A DNA stretch of 64,000 nt from Pestalotiopsis fici W106-1 (Eukaryota > Ascomycota > Sordariomycetes > Amphisphaeriales > Sporocadaceae): positions 2,976,001 through 3,040,000 of the forward strand of contig NW_006917094.1 of assembly GCF_000516985.1 (NCBI RefSeq). The letters are read 5' to 3'. How positions within the stretch are numbered: the first letter of the stretch is position 1; each line of letters begins with the position of its first letter. Shown piece after piece: positions 23,360 through 34,875 of the stretch. The position numbers and the translations under genes were made by a program. The notes beneath the pieces were generated by a model. It worked only from the letters and a program-made list of their open reading frames with translations, did no database searches and was not told the DNA's origin.

Positions 23360-25925
23360 ATGTCTGATACTGTTCCATCAAGAGCCAATTCACCCCGACC
23401 GCTGGCTTGCGTTACATGTCGTGTGAGTAAGGCAAAGTTCAGGTCATACTCACAAGAACTCGAATACCAACAATATTGACAATTTTGTAGATTCGCAAAG
23501 TCAAGTGTGACAAGAAAATCCCGTGTTCTAATTGCGTCAAGGTAAGTTGATGCTGATCACCAACAATGTTTTCCTCCTCTCTGTTTCGTATATGGAAATA
23601 ATGGTCAGCTAAGAACTGAACAATTAGGCAAACGTAAAATGCGCTTCAAATACCCCAAAACAGCGGAAGGGAATACGGCACCATGAAGATCTACGGCAGC
23701 GATTGGCACGCTGTGAGGATGCACTCACCAAGATTTCCGCTCAAACACTCTTGCCTACTGAAAAACCCAACGCCCCAGAGGCCGGGACAACCAGAACCAA
23801 ACACTATGGCCAGCTGGTCGATTCATCGGGCAGTCCGCATCTAGTCGAGAATGAATTGTGGGCGACTGTACACAATGAGGTAAGATATGACATAGGCTGT
23901 CACTAATAATTTGCCCAGACCATACCAACAAAGCCACGACGAGGCTGTTGGGCCACATACATGACCAGCTCAACTGTAATGCGAGTACTGACTCTCCATC
24001 ATAGCTGCATGCTATCCATGGCATTCTAGATAATGCTGAACTCGTCGACGACTCCAGCCGTGAGTCCTCATCCACAACGTCGAGCCTCGAGACTGGAATT
24101 GTCTTTCAGCAAGCCGCCCCGGGGGACCTGATAGGCTGTTATCCCCAATCAGTGCATATCTTTTACCTGTGGCAAGTCTTCTTGGACAGAATCCATCCCT
24201 TGACTAGAATTTTGCATTCTCCCACGATGCAGCCCATCATGATGAAGGCATCGGCTGGTGTAAAACAGATCTCGGCAAGCCACGGTAAGTTTGTACATAT
24301 CTATCGGTACACTACCTTTGGTGTTCGTCCTCTTTAATGCACAATAGCACCCAGATCATCAACATCACTTGTGTTTACATAGCAAATACTAACAAATGAA
24401 TATAAAAATAGTGTCTTTATTATTTGCAATATGTCTCACAGCAACTGTCGCCCTCAAAGACGCAGAGTGTACCTGCTTTCTCGGAGTAACAAAGCAGGAA
24501 GCAATTCATCAGTATACCAAAGGTCTGCGGGCCGCTTTCAATCAAATCGACTTGTCAAGCAACCATGACTTGGTTGTGCTACAGGCTTTAGTCCTCTACA
24601 TGGTAAGCACGTATACCCAACGTATCGGATAGCGGCTCTAGATCGAATCGCTGATGTGTCAAACAGATCGCCATCACTGGTCGGTTTGATTCTCATGGGG
24701 CTTGGATAGTATTCGGGTTTGTTATCCGGATCGCACAGAAGATGGGCCTTCATCGAGATGGAGATCACTTGGACCTCCCGCCTTTTGAAGCCGAGATGAG
24801 GAGGCGAATTTGGTGGCAAATCGTACTCCTCGACACAGTCAGCGCACTGAGCTCTGGCATGAGCTCTTCGCTTCTCCTTCGAGAATGGGATACAAAGAAA
24901 CCGTCAAACATAAGCGATTCCGAGCTTGTCCCGTCAATGAAGGAACTTCGGCCAGAAAATGGACCGACGGACATGATATTCTTGCTTATGTATTATGAAA
25001 TTGGGAAAACTCTGATTGAACAGCCAACACTTCAATCTCCGTTGAACTGGATGAAGAATGACACCTTGTCTTCCTCCATACAAGACAACACCCAGAAGCC
25101 ACAGTCTACTGTAACACAACTAGACGCGAAACTTCAGGACATTTTTAACCAGTACGGCAACCCCGCCATGGGAGCTGTTCACGAACTCGCAAGCGAAATG
25201 AGGCATACACTATGGTCGCGAGTACAAGAGCTTACTCAGCTAGCAAATGGTTCAACAGACAAGGCTTCTACCAAGCATTCGTCGCCCATGGATATAATTT
25301 TCAACATCGCCATTGTCATGGGAGAACACGACATACGATTGTACCAGGCGACGGAGAAAAGCGGATGTTTCTCTTGGTTTGGTATGCCATGATCCTACCC
25401 TCACCAGCTCTTGCTCAAGGTATCTAACACGTCGAAGCACTTTCACGATTTCAGTCTGGTATGTTCTCTTTCATGGTGGGCCAACTTGCTACGCACAAAC
25501 CGGATGAATCGACAAAGAGAGCATGGGAGGTGGTCAACTTTACCTATACCCATCATACGGAGCTGTTCGAACCTGCAGTCAAACTGCATCTAGGATTGGC
25601 CGCGCAGGTTCTCAAAGCATGGGATGCGCATGGAAACAGTGTACAGAATGCGCCAGCGAGTCTTTTTGACGAGCCCGACTACATCGTCAGATTACGAGAG
25701 ATGTTGGAACCTCGAGCGCCTACTTGGAATACGACAGTCGATGACAGCCTTGATCAGATAAACATCGAGGCTGACTCGAGTGGCGGCGGTGCGTTTATGA
25801 ATCAAGGCCTCGATCCATTCGCGTCATGGCCAGGAAATGCGCAAATGTGGCAGATGCCTATGCAGAATCCCCAGCCGGGCGAAGATTTCAACTTTGATCC
25901 TAGCTTTGTACTTCGTTCTTCTTGA
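23360..25925 (+). CDS. Zn2Cys6 transcription factor with fungal-specific regulatory domain
   Basis: Predicted nuclear DNA-binding regulator, 679 aa, in seven exons: 23360-23422, 23491-23541, 23628-23879, 24005-24284, 24412-24602, 24667-25381, 25438-25925. The binuclear zinc cluster is formed across exons 1-3: Cys17, 20, 27, 33, 36 and 43, with canonical C-X2-C-X6-C-X5-C-X2-C-X6-C spacing and RKVKCDKK between. Downstream is the fungal_trans-type domain (SVHIFYLWQVFLDRIHPLTR near 160; MGLHRDGDHLDLPPFEAEMR near 305, then RRIWWQ). The last intron is ambiguous: the obvious TTTCAG acceptor at 25454 breaks the frame, while an AAG acceptor at 25437 keeps it, only about 10 nt after a CTAAC branch site. 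If the AAG site is not used the protein would be truncated. Target genes are unknown. Confidence 0.85.
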
Positions 25926-26767
25926 CAAGCCTGAATACAGTCTATTTGTAACTGGTCGGAAGATTATAATTGGCGACTTGGCCAAACCACAAATGCATTC
26001 TTGGATTTTTGTTCAGTTCGAACTCTTTGTACTTTTTTGAAGATGTATTTCATGTAATCGAGAATCAGATAATGCAGTTGGCAACATGCTGACGTTACCA
26101 TCAATTTTATTTTTCTTCTTGGTGATTCAGTAAACATTAACGGCATTTCTGAAGTGTATTCCGTCTTCGGTGATATTGGACATATCATGCAGAATAGATC
26201 TGGAAGGGATCACTTGATTAGGAAACACATCTTTTGTCCCTCTTGTCTTTTTTATGCAATGTGAACATCTTGAAGATTCTAAGTCATGACGACAGGGGGG
26301 AAAGGAGGGTAACACAGTGACCAGTCGGTACCTTGTAATGTAGGTAGATCACTCGGCTAGGCGACTGTTTGTAAGCGTTTGGGGTTCCACCGCAGGACCC
26401 CCATCAAAGCCCGGGAGCGCCACCAAGGTCCCCCGAACAGCTTAGATAAGGTCAGCGGTTAAATCCGGCACAGATGCTGAATGTGGCCATTGGGTCCTCC
26501 GATTTAATGACGCGCATTTTTTCCCTTGGAACGCTCCAGAGCAACAAAAATTGGCCGCGATCGCAGCGAGACGGGCCAAAGCATTATGAACTCTCGCCCC
26601 CCCTTGGCTATGACTGCCTGCGCACCAACTCAAACATCCCGTACTGGTTAATCACCATCACCATCGAGCAAACTTTTCGCATTCTCACTCCCCCAAAACC
26701 TCCTCTCTCATCGACATCAGAGCTACCCCAGCGGGCCACCCCCGGCTATCCGGGATTCGCCCAAACA
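25926..26767. other. Intergenic, promoter of the mitochondrial carrier gene
   Basis: Contains the 3' end of the Zn2Cys6 gene and the leader of MTM1. The carrier frame stays open upstream to 26474, but that part lacks protein-like features and is treated as leader. Confidence 0.45.
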
Positions 26768-28186
26768 ATGCCCACTTCCCAGAGCATCGATGCGCAAGAC
26801 CACGACAGGTTATCCATCCCGGAAGATGCATTCGCTGGCGATACCATGCTGTCATCAAAGGATGATGGCGCTGAACAGGTGATGGACATTTCGGCTGGTC
26901 AGAAGATGCTATCAGCCATCTCGGGCAGCTTGTTGACATCGCTGCTTGGTAAGTCTCATCTGTTCTTGCCCTCCCCAGCGGCTGGGGATTCTTATCTAAC
27001 TTTGTCCTCATTAGTCACCCCTCTCGATGTTGTCCGAGTCCGACTGCAATCGCAAGCAACGCCTCAAGCGTACACTGCAGACCTCTCCAAGCTTGCAACT
27101 TCAACCTCCACGCCAAATGCATTCCGGCCATCTAACCTCGGCGTCACGGCTTGTTGCCGAGAAGTCTTCTTCATGAACAACGGCGCTGAGCTGTGCGTCG
27201 CAGGACCCAGAATAGATGCGCTGGGGGGATCGGCTATAGCTGGCGATTGCGCAGTTGAGCAGACACAAAAGAGGGCCTTTAATTCGACTTTTGATGGCCT
27301 GAGAAAGATTGCTCGCAACGAGGGCGTGACAACCCTGTGGCGAGGTCTCTCACCTACTCTAGTCATGGCTGTGCCCGCCAACATCATTTACTTTACCGGT
27401 TACGAATGGCTTCGATACAACGAGGCGAGCCCCATAAGCAAGCTCAAATCCGACATCTATGCACCGCTCGTGGGCGGGTCTGTGGCCCGGATTCTTGCAG
27501 CCACAGCCATTGGTCCCATTGAGCTATTTCGCACCCGCATGCAGGCCACGTCTGGCTCGACCGCGACGAACCACTTTGCCAATACGTTTGACAGCATGAA
27601 GACAATGTTGGCTGAGCATGGACCTCGATCATTATGGCGAGGTCTCAATTTGACACTCTGGCGCGACGTGCCGTTCTCGGGCATGTATTGGTGGGGCTAC
27701 GAGACGATCAGGGGAAAACTCACAGACATGCGCGAGGAGCGTCGCGGCCGCTCGATAACTAGAGAAGACGGCTCGCGCCGCCGGGTTCGGAGCCGATCCC
27801 AGAGCCAAGAGAATCACACGGCGACATTCCTGGACAGCTTCACCGCTGGCGCCGTCTCGGGCTCACTCGCTTCTATTGCAACGATGCCTTTCGATGTGGG
27901 CAAGACGAGAACGCAGGTCTTTAGAGACTCGGCTAGAAAGGTTGCCACGGATGGATCCAAGACAGTGGCTCCCGAAGAGCAATCCATGGCACGTTTATTA
28001 TGGCACATTGTCAAGACAGAAGGCGTGGCAGGACTGTGGAAAGGCTGGATACCTCGTACACTCAAGATCGCACCCAGCTGTGCCATCATGATTAGCAGCT
28101 ACGAAGTTGGAAAGCGAACGTTTAGGAGCATCAATGAAAGGGCAGCAATGAAGCAAAACGGCGAAGAGGCCACCAGTGGGCGATAA
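26768..28186 (+). CDS. MTM1: Mitochondrial carrier, MTM1/SLC25A39-40 type
   Basis: Inner mitochondrial membrane carrier of 450 aa. Exons 26768-26948 and 27015-28186 (donor GTAAGT, acceptor TTAG). Seen: three carrier repeats with signature motifs PLDVVR (Pro63, Asp65, Arg68), PIELFR (228-233) and PFDVGK (352-357). A long insert lies between the first motif and the rest of repeat 1, and a basic Arg/Ser-rich loop precedes repeat 3. The third motif and the long inter-helix insert resemble Mtm1/SLC25A39-40, which import glutathione and affect manganese superoxide dismutase and iron-sulfur metabolism. The 66-nt intron has no stop and is a multiple of three, so unspliced RNA would add 22 residues. 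Start 26768 is chosen because the upstream frame is not protein-like; assignment to MTM1 over another carrier is likely but not certain. Confidence 0.85.
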   Translation: MPTSQSIDAQDHDRLSIPEDAFAGDTMLSSKDDGAEQVMDISAGQKMLSAISGSLLTSLLGKSHLFLPSPAAGDSYLTLSSLVTPLDVVRVRLQSQATPQAYTADLSKLATSTSTPNAFRPSNLGVTACCREVFFMNNGAELCVAGPRIDALGGSAIAGDCAVEQTQKRAFNSTFDGLRKIARNEGVTTLWRGLSPTLVMAVPANIIYFTGYEWLRYNEASPISKLKSDIYAPLVGGSVARILAATAIGPIELFRTRMQATSGSTATNHFANTFDSMKTMLAEHGPRSLWRGLNLTLWRDVPFSGMYWWGYETIRGKLTDMREERRGRSITREDGSRRRVRSRSQSQENHTATFLDSFTAGAVSGSLASIATMPFDVGKTRTQVFRDSARKVATDGSKTVAPEEQSMARLLWHIVKTEGVAGLWKGWIPRTLKIAPSCAIMISSYEVGKRTFRSINERAAMKQNGEEATSGR

Positions 28187-29186
28187 TGTTTGGACGACGA
28201 CTCTCCGCTCACCGATCGATATTCTGCATTGGGAAAAGGCGTTTTGATTGTATATGATACCTGCATTCGGCGCATGTACAAGGCTGGAAAAGCTGGAGCA
28301 TGGTTGTTTGGTGATTACAATACACTGGCGAGATTATACGATATAGACGAGCGATCGACGCATGCGCGGCAAGCCCAATTAATTGTGTCTTGTACAATAC
28401 TTTTATGTATCTTACTATAGAGAAAGACGAACGACGGTCGGCAACAGTATCTCAGAGAATCAGATTAATAAGAAAGAAAAAAAAAAAAAACTTTTGTATA
28501 ATAAATCATACAGCTCCTGGTCTCAGGATAAAACATGACGATTACGCCGAGTATTGCTTATTGCTTTTCTTCCATGGAATCGTTATCAGCACCCAAGACA
28601 ATCCGAGACTCCACCTTTTTTCCTCTTACACGTCGACTTAAATTGAATTGGCACGGAAACGCGTCCAACGCGTCGTGCAGCTCCAAAAAAGCACCCGCAC
28701 CCCTGCATAGTAGTAGGCAGGCAGAGCGCGCTGTGACGTGACGACAAACCTTCCCTGGTTCTAGGCGCCAATTCGAGTAATAGTTAGATCGAGGGATCAG
28801 GTAGGCAGCCCGGTGACGACCAGGCAATTGTGAACCATTTTTCTTTCCTCTTTTCCCTCTCGTGCTTACTCTCTTCTCTTGTTCTTTATTCAATCTCAAG
28901 TTGTTTCAGATTTGCAACTACACAAGATTAGTCTTGTCCCCAATATCTAGGCTCAAATCCTCGTCTTCCGTGTTTTAGCGGCATCTCGTCACATCTTTTC
29001 TTCCCAATCTCGTGCCTCTTATTGTACTCGACCATTTCTGCCCCATAGATTCGACAATTGTGTGGTTGAAACGTGTGCTTGTCGTCTACGCACGAGCACA
29101 CTCCACAGTCCGAAATCGCTGCCGTCTGGCCGCACCGAGACCCGTTATTCTCGCCAACACATATACACACACATACACACAAAACC
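28187..29186. other. Intergenic, promoter and leader of UNG1
   Basis: 1 kb between two plus-strand genes. The last 120 nt contain a CA-rich stretch (ACACATATACACACACATAC) just before the UNG1 start. Short frames here have no recognisable features. Confidence 0.45.
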
Positions 29187-30436
29187 ATGTCTTCGACCCT
29201 CAAACGCAAGGCGGCCTCGAGCGTCGACGCCAGCAAAAAGGTCAAGACTGGCGGCGGAAATGCGAGCATCACGTCCTTCTTTGGTGCTCCAAAGGTCGTT
29301 TCCTCTTCCACCAATGGCTCTGCACCCAGAGTCGAGTCGCCCGCCCCGACCTTTGACAAGGCCAAGTGGGTAGCCAGCCTCAAGGAGGAGCAGAGAGAGC
29401 TGCTTCAGCTCGAGATTGACACCCTCGACGACAGCTGGCTTGCACACCTCAAGGATGAGGTTACGAGCAAAGAGTTCTTGGATCTAAAGAGATTCCTTGC
29501 CAGGGAAATGGCTGGCCCCAAGAAGATTTTCCCACCACCACAAGATATCTATTCCTGGTATGTCTATATTCCCATTGTACAGTCTAGGTTATGGGAAAGC
29601 CATTGGCTCCCATCCCCTCGGAACTCTAAGTACGATGACGTATTTTTACTCGAACTCACAACTAACCGACTTGCTTCCCTTCCAGGTCACGGCTCACACC
29701 ATTCCACTCGGTCAAGTGCGTCATTCTCGGCCAAGATCCCTACCACAATATCAACCAAGCCCACGGCCTCGCCTTCTCGGTACGCCCACCGACGGCGCCG
29801 CCGCCATCGCTGCGCAACATGTTTGTGGCACTCAAGAAGGACTACCCGTCGTTCCAGCCGCCGGCGAACAAGGGCGGACTCTTGACCCCGTGGGCGGAGC
29901 GCGGCGTGCTCATGCTCAACACGTGCCTGACGGTGCGGGCACACGAGGCCAACAGCCACGCCAACCGCGGCTGGGAAAAGTTTACGCAGCGCGTCATTGA
30001 CCTGGTGGCGCAAAAGCGCACGCGCGGCGTCGTCTTTTTGGCCTGGGGCACCCCCGCGGGCAAGCGCGTGGTCAAGGTCGACAAGAAGCGCCACCTCGTC
30101 CTCCAGAGCGTGCACCCCAGTCCCCTGAGCGCCAGCCGCGGCTTCTTTGACTGTGGCCACTTTCGCAAGACGAACGAGTGGCTCGTGACTCGGTACGGCG
30201 AGGGCAGCGAGATTGACTGGAATCTAGAGCCGACGGCGGCCCCCAAGAACGAAAAGGACGACAAGAAGAAGAAAGAAGAAGAGACCGCAGACCAAACCAA
30301 AAAGGAAGAACCCACCCCCGTCGTGACGGTTGGCAAAGTCGAGCAGAAGAATGGTAATGGCGTCGTAGAAGAGAGCAAGGTGCTCGAAGACGAGGGAGAA
30401 GAGGGTGCAGTTGAAACCAACGGAGAGAAGAACTGA
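29187..30436 (+). CDS. UNG1: Uracil-DNA glycosylase (family 1)
   Basis: Base-excision-repair enzyme that removes uracil from DNA; 373 aa. Exons 29187-29557 and 29686-30436 (donor GTATGT, acceptor CCAG). Seen: water-activating motif GQDPYH with Asp141 and His144, [35 protein letters not shown], and the minor-groove loop [12 protein letters not shown] starting at His267, all in order. N-terminus: KRK and KKVK basic patches and NASITSFF (25-32), resembling a PCNA-interacting PIP box with Asn where Gln is usual. C-terminus: about 68 residues of Lys/Glu-rich tail after the catalytic fold, unusual for family 1 enzymes. No obvious mitochondrial presequence follows this ATG. Start 29187 is supported by its AAACC-ATG context and by the nearby PIP-like motif. 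Confidence 0.95.
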
Positions 30437-33400
30437 AAGAAGTTCTTGCAACCCTTAAAATGTGGCCAGGCTTTTTTTTGACGTGGAAGCTTTGCAAGTT
30501 TACGGACACGACGATTACGGAATCTATGATGGCGAAAAGAAGAAGAAAAGAACGACCATTGTATAGTCTGCCTGCGGAGATGCTTGCGGTTTTGTTTATG
30601 GGGGTTTTCTTCTTCAATGGTGTGTATACATTTTTCCAGGCAACGAAGACTGATGGCCTATCTTGATTGAGGCGTTTCATCGTTCTATAGAAGACCTGTT
30701 GGGGGATACATTCCCCTCTTGGGACATGCAGTTGCATGCATGCATGATGAGAAATTTTGTTCGCAAGGGACTACACTTGCGTTACTATAATGAAAGCACG
30801 ACCGCCGAGATGATCAGAGAATCTGTGCAACAAATTATGCAGTGAAGGATCTATCCATATGCTTCGTCACAAACACTTTGATTTTACCAGTGATACAATC
30901 CTCGACGTCACCATGGCCAATTCCTGTATCAATGTTACATGACGGAAATACATGCCTCGTAGTAAAGGTTAATTTCGAGAGCAAGTAATCCAATTCAAGA
31001 AGAAGAAAAGAAGTCAATATTATCAAGGTGTAGTGCAGTTTGCTTACAAGACTACCTACAATACACTCTTGTCGAGACATGCAGTTGCTGAAGGGGCAAT
31101 CACATCGACCAGGATGGACAACACATGCGGCGGGGTTCTGGTGGTGCTGATAGTTGCTATACCACAGCCTCGCAATGAACTTTATCAATCGATCTGTTGC
31201 CAAGGCATATATCAAACAATGCTTGGCGAGGCTGATAGCTGAAGTTTGCAGTCGCGGGTCTACTCCTAGATTCGAGGGTTAGTGAAAAAGTACCAATCAA
31301 ATTTTAAGATGTGGTACCATCTATTAAAGGAAGACTCGGATCCCGTGGGCGGAAATGGTGTTTATGGTTGGTTTGTTTGCGCCTCCCATCTCATCACTTT
31401 TTTTTATTTTGGGTGCTTGATGAAAGAAGCTTCAATAGTGGTCCAAATTGGGAAGTGGAGAATCGTGGAGAAGCTTGGGAAGCTTGACCCGCTAATGGGG
31501 TCCCCTAAAAAAAAAAGGTAGATCAGCAAATCCAAAAGATCTTCATCTCAAAAAAAAGCCTGGACCATGTGTACCTATCCAGACGAATATGGTCGGAACT
31601 TCCCACGTGCCTGTTAGCGGTTTGGGACTCTGGAATCAACACTTTTATGTTGTGGATTGCAGCACTGCGCGCCTATACTAGGCTTGGGACGAGTTGTCGA
31701 GTGGCTTGCAGTAGTGGGCATGCAGAGCCTCGGATACTTGTTTCATACAACAGTGGCGCGTGTTGGACAAGTAAGGCTGACATGGCCGACCCTTTACCAT
31801 GAGCTTGCTCGTTCTAATATGGTTATAATAGCGAATGTAGGAAAATGCGCAGTATGCAACAAGTATCAATAGTAACCCGGCTGGACGAGGTGGAGCTGGC
31901 TTGAGCTGAAGCCAAAGAATGAATAGAGAGATATCCACTGTAAATCAAGATAGCACTGGAATCTTGATTGCTGTTTCGCACAGCCCATTGGTGGATGTCA
32001 TTGCCGGGTTGGCTCAATCTACACTATTCCTTAACCTGGTTTGCCAACACACGGACGCGGAGAGTATGGCGAGCTGAGTGGTCAGCTGAAGACCAATAAT
32101 GTTGCAAAAACTCGGATTCGCCCATGGGGGGAGGGATGATGAGTTGTTGGTTTATGCAAAGCCATGTTGGCCAAAGGGGGCTTTGGCTTGCTTTTGACAA
32201 TCATTGATCATGATGGTCGACGGCATAGTACAGTATACACTTGATAAAAGTAAGTAAGCAGGGCGTGACAAGCTCAAACGGATCCCAGTGCATCTCTGCA
32301 ATACCGCACCTTGTGGTGAGTGGCGTCCGGTCTGGGTTTCCGGGAAGGCCCAGAGCTGCAGACAAGAGACAGCAGATATAACTGCCCTCCAAAGTTCAAG
32401 ACTTGCAGACGTCCAAACCATGTGGTACTGGGTTGCCGTATATGCCCTAGGCTTCTTCTAGAGTCTCGTCAATGCCCCCCGACATGGCAACCGAAACGCC
32501 TCTCCCGAGATCAGTCTTTCTGGCCTGCATGGAACATGACGACTCTGTTGAACTTTGCAAGTCGCAAAATGAGTGAGGACACGACACTTTGGGGTCTTGC
32601 CGATGAAGTTGAACGAATCGTATCCGAAATCTGGTGCGATGCAAATACGGTACGAAAATGACACGAAAGGTTACCTGCTGTCACACGAAAAACGAAATTG
32701 TACCTGACGATCAGCGTAGACAGTTACCTCAATCGGGCCAGACAAGAAGACTGGACTTGAAGAGCGCAGATGTGATGGTTGGGCGAGAACGTACCTAATA
32801 ATATATGGTTCCGACCTACTAGCTTTGCCGCGACCCGGGAAATGGCTTCCAAGACGTCTTCCTGAACTCACTCCATTGACATGGTGATTAACGATACACA
32901 ACGTCGGCGTTACTTCTAGAGATCGCCGGGGCATGTCTTTTGCAACCTATCACCCATCACCCATCAGACCACACAAGGGAATGATGGAATGAATCAATGA
33001 ATTGGCTGGCGCAAGAGAATTAGTAATTTGAAAGGCCCGAGGTAAAGCAAGCAAACAAAATTGACAGCCCCCTCGTCCACGTATGCAAGGTTTGCCGGAG
33101 TTTGAGACGAAATGTCCCCAGGAAAAGAACTGGGGGGGCTGCTGCCCTTTGCGTGCGCAATGCCCATGCGGCTTTGAGTGAGTGAGTGAGTGAGCTTTGG
33201 ATTGGCGCCATGGATGGCGGTAGTAAAATGTTGGCTGACAAGAAGAAGAAAACATCATACATCCAAGGCATTGACTGGGACTATGATTAGCAATTCCGCT
33301 AAGTTCTGTCAAAGTTTTTGTTTTCCTTTTGGTCTGTCTTTTTATGCTTCTTTGCCGTCATTGTACAAGGTGGTTGGACTGCTAGGACTCCAAAGGTCAG

Positions 33401-34875
33401 TGGCTGCAATGAAATTCATGTCTGTATTGCCGTAACGTGCTTCTGGATCGTAGGGCGGGTTGAGATGGGTTAGACAAAAGCTCCTCCAATCTTAAAACGT
33501 TCATGGTCCGAAAGAAAAGCTTTAATTGCTGAGGGGGGAGCTGCTTGCCGAATAGGTCCAAGTAGGTACCGCCGCCGCAGATTGTAGCGGACCCAATACC
33601 TACCACAGTAGGTAGGCGCTGCTGAAGGCGGCAACAACAAGAGACTAAAGTCCAACGGCGCCTTTCTCTCTTGGGCACTAATATCCACTGGAGTGGAATT
33701 GAGTCTGCAGAATTGAGTGCGGCTTGCAGCTCCTAGACCATTCGAAGGAGGACGTGCGACTCCTTGGACCTGCCTGAGCTCACATGAAGAAGTAGTACCT
33801 ACTCTGTAGTGAGAGAGACACGAGAGACGAAACGCGATGGGCAGGGAAGAGCACAGCAGAGCAGAGAAAAGAAGATGCACGAACGCTGCAAGAAGACGGG
33901 CCACACCCGCGCCCAATACCACCACACACCCATTTTAACATCCATCTGTGTACCTATCCTATCTGTAATGTTAGAAGTATGTGCCAAGTACGTACAGATT
34001 ACAAGTAGGTAAATGTACATACATACCTACCACCTACATAACATTGCATACACCCTGGCCTGCATGGTAAATGGGCCACTGGCTACCTCATGTTGTGACC
34101 AGAACCCTCAACTCGCCAGACACGGCGGCGTCTCTCTGTACCCCTGAGATTACATCCTCTTTCAGAACACCCAAGAGAGGCCCTGTCTTTTTTTTTTTTC
34201 TTCTCTCTCTCTGAATGCTGCTCCCAAAAAAAGCACTTGCATCACCATCGTTCAATTTTTCTTCTCTCTCTCTCATCTCTGTCTTTCTAGTGGTTTTTTT
34301 TTTGTCCACGTTCTTGTTTAGTATTCCCAAACCTTTTCCCCTATTTTCTCCAATAACCTATCGGATATCGCTGCTCTGTAGTGTCTAGCGACTTTGGCAC
34401 AAACACATACGCGCCCCCCTCCATTGACTGATTGCCTACCTACTTACCTACTTGACTTTCGAAAGTCGTCTTTCGATTGTTCCACTGACGACAACAATTG
34501 TTGATATACTTTTTTGCAAAGTCGCAGGGATCGCGGCAAACCTCTCCTCCTCCCGCCCGAACCGACTTTCCTCTTCCAATTTATTTCACGTTTCGCCCCA
34601 GAAATAGACGAGACGAAAACGGGGATCCCCCCCACGCACCCCCGTTCGCGATCTTGGACAACTAGCTTCACGGCCGCTTTTACAAACAGCCTTCGACTTT
34701 TTTTTTTTTTTCTACTGCGCAATTCTTCTCGTCTTGTTGTTGTTGCTGCAAACACACCCAAGGCATTCTTTTTTCCACATTCGTTCCAAACTTGGATCTC
34801 TATGTCAATACTCTGAGTGGTTCTCTGCCTTTTTTTGGGAGGCATACCACTGCACTGCATTGACTCGGTGTCACC
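30437..34875. other. Intergenic interval upstream of MSB1
   Basis: 4.4 kb between two plus-strand genes with no recognisable ORF. Contains a GAGT repeat (about 33176-33194) and several TAGGTAGG/TACCTACC words (33.5-34.5 kb). From about 34190 to 34760 the plus strand has long pyrimidine tracts, probably MSB1 promoter and 5' leader. Confidence 0.5.

Noticed and set aside
26474..26767. N-terminal extension of the MTM1 frame
   Set aside because: Open by chance: low hydrophobic periodicity, no targeting features, and the downstream ATG at 26768 begins a region leading directly into the first carrier repeat.
29073..29186. In-frame non-ATG extension of UNG1 as a mitochondrial presequence
   Set aside because: It starts with GTG, contains acidic residues and a His-Thr run from a CA repeat, and does not resemble a targeting peptide.
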